Source: a bacterium
GTDB taxonomy: Bacteria > ARS69
Direction: 5' to 3'
Length of the DNA: 8,774 nucleotides
NCBI GenBank assembly: GCA_025774865.1
Contig: JALGZO010000424.1
Location: forward strand, 1-8,774
Position numbers and translations under genes: made by a program. Shown here in pieces: positions 6,800-8,774 of the stretch; the stretch's first letter is position 1; every line of letters starts with the position of its first letter. The notes beneath the pieces are model-generated. The model had not been told where the DNA came from and searched no databases. It saw only the letters and a program-made list of their open reading frames with translations.

Positions 6800-8233
6800 T
6801 TGCGTTGGTTCCGCCCTCTCGTCGCGCTCGTGATCTCCGTTGGCGCCGTCGTTTCCGCCCGGGGGCAGGCCGAGGATGCCGCTGGGAGCCCCGAGCTTTC
6901 GCTCGAGGAGGAGCTCGCCCGGCTGAAGGCGGAGGTCCTCAGAGGGGCCCCGACCGATGATCCCTTCGCGGAGGGCCGCGTGCCCGATCTCGTGGTCTTG
7001 TCGGTGACGGACGTCGCCGGCGAGATCGCGCCCTGCGGGTGAGGCAAGAACCCGAAGGGTGGGATGGCCCGGCGGGCCGCCTTCATCGATAGCGTCCGCA
7101 CCGAAGTCGGAGGGGTCGTCCTCGTGGACGCAGGAAACTTCACCGGTCACCAGGTGGAGACGGCCGAGGCGCGCAGCCTCTTCCTGCTCGAGGTGATGAA
7201 GAAGGTCGACTACGACGCGATCACGATCGGGGCCTCCGATACGAGGCTCGGAGGAGGTCTGCTGCGCTCGATCGTGCAGGGCGGAGAGTACCCGTTCGTC
7301 TCCGCCAACATCGTCGATTCGGAGAGTCGAGATCTCGTTTGCGATCCCTATCGAATCATCGATCGGGATGGGCTCCGAATCGGCATCACCGCGGTCACGT
7401 TCTTTCCGTTCGCCAAGCTCGAGAGCGTGCAGGCGGAGGGCTTCGATGCGCTGGATCCGGCTGAGTCGCTCGAGAAGATCGTACCTGAGCTACGACGCGA
7501 GGCCGACGTGGTCATCGTGCTCGCGCGAATGCACTCGAACCGGGCGCGACAACTCGGTGAGCACTTCGTGGACATGCTGGACGTGGTCGTGGTCGGAAAC
7601 TCGGAGGGCGGCCGCGGGCTCGTCCATCCCGAAAACGGCGGGGCCGTGTACGTGACGTCCAGTGACCGCGGCCAATCGTTCGGTGTCGCGAAGCTCGCTC
7701 TCGCGGACGGGCGCGTCGATCGAGTGACGGGCGACGAAGTGATCCTCACGAAACGTCTGCCGGAAGAGCCGGAGATGTTGTCCACCGTCCAGGAGTTTCA
7801 GCGCAATCTCAACGACCTCATGAGGATCCAGGCCGCGACGGGGAAGGCGCTCCAGTCGTCGGCGGATGGACACTACTATCTCGGCGTGGAGAGCTGTGCC
7901 TCTTGCCACGAGCGGGAGTACGAGATTTGGCGCGAGACGCCGCACGCTCACGCGTTCCAAACGCTCGTGACCGCGGGCCAGGAAGCGCTGCCGGAGTGCT
8001 ACGGGTGCCACGTGACAGGACATGGCGATCCGATCGGGTACGATCCGGCCGTCGACGGAGATGCGCGTCTCGTCAACGTGCAGTGCGAAGTCTGCCACGA
8101 CAAGGGTAGCCGTCACTCGCGCGACGGCGACTACGGGCGCTCCCTCTTGATGAACGCGTGCGGACAGTGCCACGATCCCGACAACAGCCCGGACTTCGAT
8201 GCCGAGATCTACTGGCTGATGATGGAGCATTAG
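6800..8233 (+). CDS. UshA-like domain/tetraheme cytochrome c fusion, candidate selenoprotein (in-frame TGA = Sec81)
   Basis: Read through TGA 7040-7042 this is a 477-residue exported protein. The start is TTG 6800, with GGAG (6789-6792) 7 nt upstream and signal peptide residues 1-23. A UshA/metallophosphatase-like domain covers about 63-340: VPDLVVLSVTDVAGEIAPCG, then Sec81, GKNPKGGMARRAA, VVLVDAGNFTG, YDAITIGASD. From memory, relatives carry Cys at this point (PCGC...GG-ARR), so TGA replaces a conserved Cys in a CGC-type pair. The C-terminal part is cytochrome c554-like with four heme motifs, CASCH (366), CYGCH (400), CEVCH (429) and CGQCH (454), plus His-rich TPHAHAF. The phosphatase signatures look degenerate (GNHE to GASD, GHSH to GNSE), so a redox role in the periplasm or on the surface is likelier than nucleotidase activity. 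Downstream sequence stays in the same frame, and a SECIS-like hairpin follows. A nonsense mutation or sequencing error remains possible. A naive call would give only 7064-8233, without its signal peptide. Confidence 0.8.
7040..7081 (+). promoter_or_regulatory. UGA codon with SECIS-like stem-loop (Sec insertion element)
   Basis: Directly after UGA, GGC (7043-7045) can pair with GCC (7079-7081). Inside this, GGCCC (7066-7070) pairs with GGGCC (7074-7078) around a GGC loop that starts 29 nt after the UGA. An apical stem-loop with G in the first loop positions, about 16-37 nt from the UGA, is what bacterial SelB-dependent elements show. A smaller hairpin, ACCC-GAA-GGGT (7050-7060), lies between. 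The region is GC-rich and also encodes conserved residues, so chance pairing is not excluded. Confidence 0.5.
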
Positions 8234-8774
8234 CCAACGCGGAATCCAAGCGTCCTGCCGATGACGTTCGAATTCGAGGCTGCGACGTCGCGTCGATGGC
8301 CAGACCGTGTCTCAATTTCGAACAAGGTCTGGGCTTCGTTCGTGTCGTATCCCAATCCATGTATGCTTTTCGCCCACAATCGGTGTGGTACAGCCAGCGG
8401 GAGTGGTCCCCTTCCGCCTTTCCGGAAACGCCGTAGCTGTCAGGAACGAAAGTTAGAGCCACTCCCGCCGCGGGAGTCCCTCTCACCCTCGCCGATCCTG
8501 CAGACCTTTGGCAGAACCATCGGCGGGCGTCACCGCGCGATTACGTTGACCAGAGTGGCTCCGCTGCGACTACCCGCCGGTGTCAGGGCTTGTTCATGGC
8601 TGCGTGCGCGGTCGCGATGCTTGCGCGGTCGCAACATGTTTGGGCTAGGGCGAGACGAGAAAGTTGTCGAACCGCGCACTTTTGGATTGACGCATTCTGA
8701 GACGCGTTCCCGTTGCCGACCGTACACGTGCGCCGACTTCATCAGAGAGCAACGGAGAGGCCGGCACTACCGAG
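8234..8774. other. 541-bp stretch without a supported gene; several inverted repeats
   Basis: No open frame here has recognisable homology, a good ribosome-binding site or neighbour support. A 137-codon minus-strand frame (8073-8486) overlaps the cytochrome end and ends in low-complexity Arg/Ser. The base composition looks less GC-rich than the genes to the left. Inverted repeats are 8300-8306/8326-8332 (7 bp), 8397-8406/8459-8468 (10 bp), 8461-8467/8471-8477 (7 bp, 3-nt loop) and 8490-8496/8519-8525 (7 bp with inner CTGC/GCAG). None has the U-tract of a classical terminator. An 11-bp direct repeat (TGCGCGGTCGC) is at 8605-8615 and 8622-8632. Confidence 0.5.
8397..8527. other. Candidate structured RNA or Rho-type 3' region
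   Basis: GCGGGAGTGG (8397-8406) is perfectly complementary to CCACTCCCGC (8459-8468). The enclosed loop holds a small hairpin, TTCCG/CGGAA (8412-8416/8423-8427). The right arm can instead fold locally as ACTCCCG-CCG-CGGGAGT (8461-8477), so the two helices exclude each other. A second two-tier hairpin follows at 8490-8525. It could be a 3'-end structure of the cytochrome transcript or a non-coding RNA on either strand. I do not recognise the family. Confidence 0.3.

Noticed and set aside
7490-8230. 246-codon minus-strand frame opposite the cytochrome
   Set aside because: The plus strand carries four CXXCH motifs and a coherent domain order; the reverse frame has none.
8442-8456. GAACGAAAGTTAGAG resembles a conserved stretch of eukaryotic small-subunit rRNA
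   Set aside because: Only about 15 bases agree from memory and the flanks do not look like rRNA; treated as chance.
8461-8477. ACTCCCG-CCG-CGGGAGT as a Rho-independent terminator
   Set aside because: Strong stem but no T-tract after it (CCCTCTC follows) on either strand.
8073-8486. 137-codon minus-strand frame running into the cytochrome 3' end
   Set aside because: No recognised family, no ribosome-binding site, overlaps a real gene, and its C-terminus is a low-complexity shadow.

Overview
The window is high-GC, densely coded bacterial DNA. Three traits suggest an uncultured Gram-negative of the FCB kind: C-terminal FlgD/T9SS-like Ig domains with an AFPNP(F) motif on secreted proteins, a TonB-dependent receptor, and a secreted multiheme cytochrome fused to a UshA-like domain. 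Candidatus Eisenbacteria or a relative is my guess. No 16S rRNA or taxonomic marker is present, so this is inference.

Layout. (1) Positions 3-245 (+) are the tail of an outer-membrane beta-barrel gene that enters from the left. (2) Positions 227-6618 (-) form one transcription unit. A clear cobalamin riboswitch (6483-6618) leads into four genes: a secreted YVTN-type beta-propeller with FnIII-like and FlgD-like domains (4788-6386), a BtuB-like TonB-dependent receptor (2845-4791), a secreted seven-repeat propeller with a FlgD-like tail (1313-2848), and a lipoprotein YVTN propeller (from 1316). All three junctions are 4-base ATGA stop/start overlaps. The last gene is broken by a perfect 10-bp tandem duplication at 442-462. 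Removing one copy restores a 359-residue propeller ending at 227. (3) Positions 6619-6799 are a divergent promoter region. (4) Positions 6800-8233 (+) encode a UshA-like/tetraheme cytochrome c protein with an in-frame TGA at codon 81. The TGA sits where related proteins have Cys (PCG-C), and a SECIS-like hairpin follows, so I read it as a 477-residue selenoprotein. (5) Positions 8234-8774 hold no gene I can support but several strong inverted repeats.

How the genes work together. Riboswitch plus BtuB-like receptor says that region 2 takes up vitamin B12 or another corrinoid across the outer membrane and is shut off when cobalamin is plentiful. In Bacteroides, BtuB works with BtuG, a surface lipoprotein beta-propeller that captures B12. 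The propellers here are candidates for the same job in a distant lineage. There are three of them, of two different types, each with its own secretion or anchoring solution. The divergent cytochrome gene is probably independent: a periplasmic or surface redox protein built on a metallophosphatase scaffold that has lost the usual metal-binding motifs.
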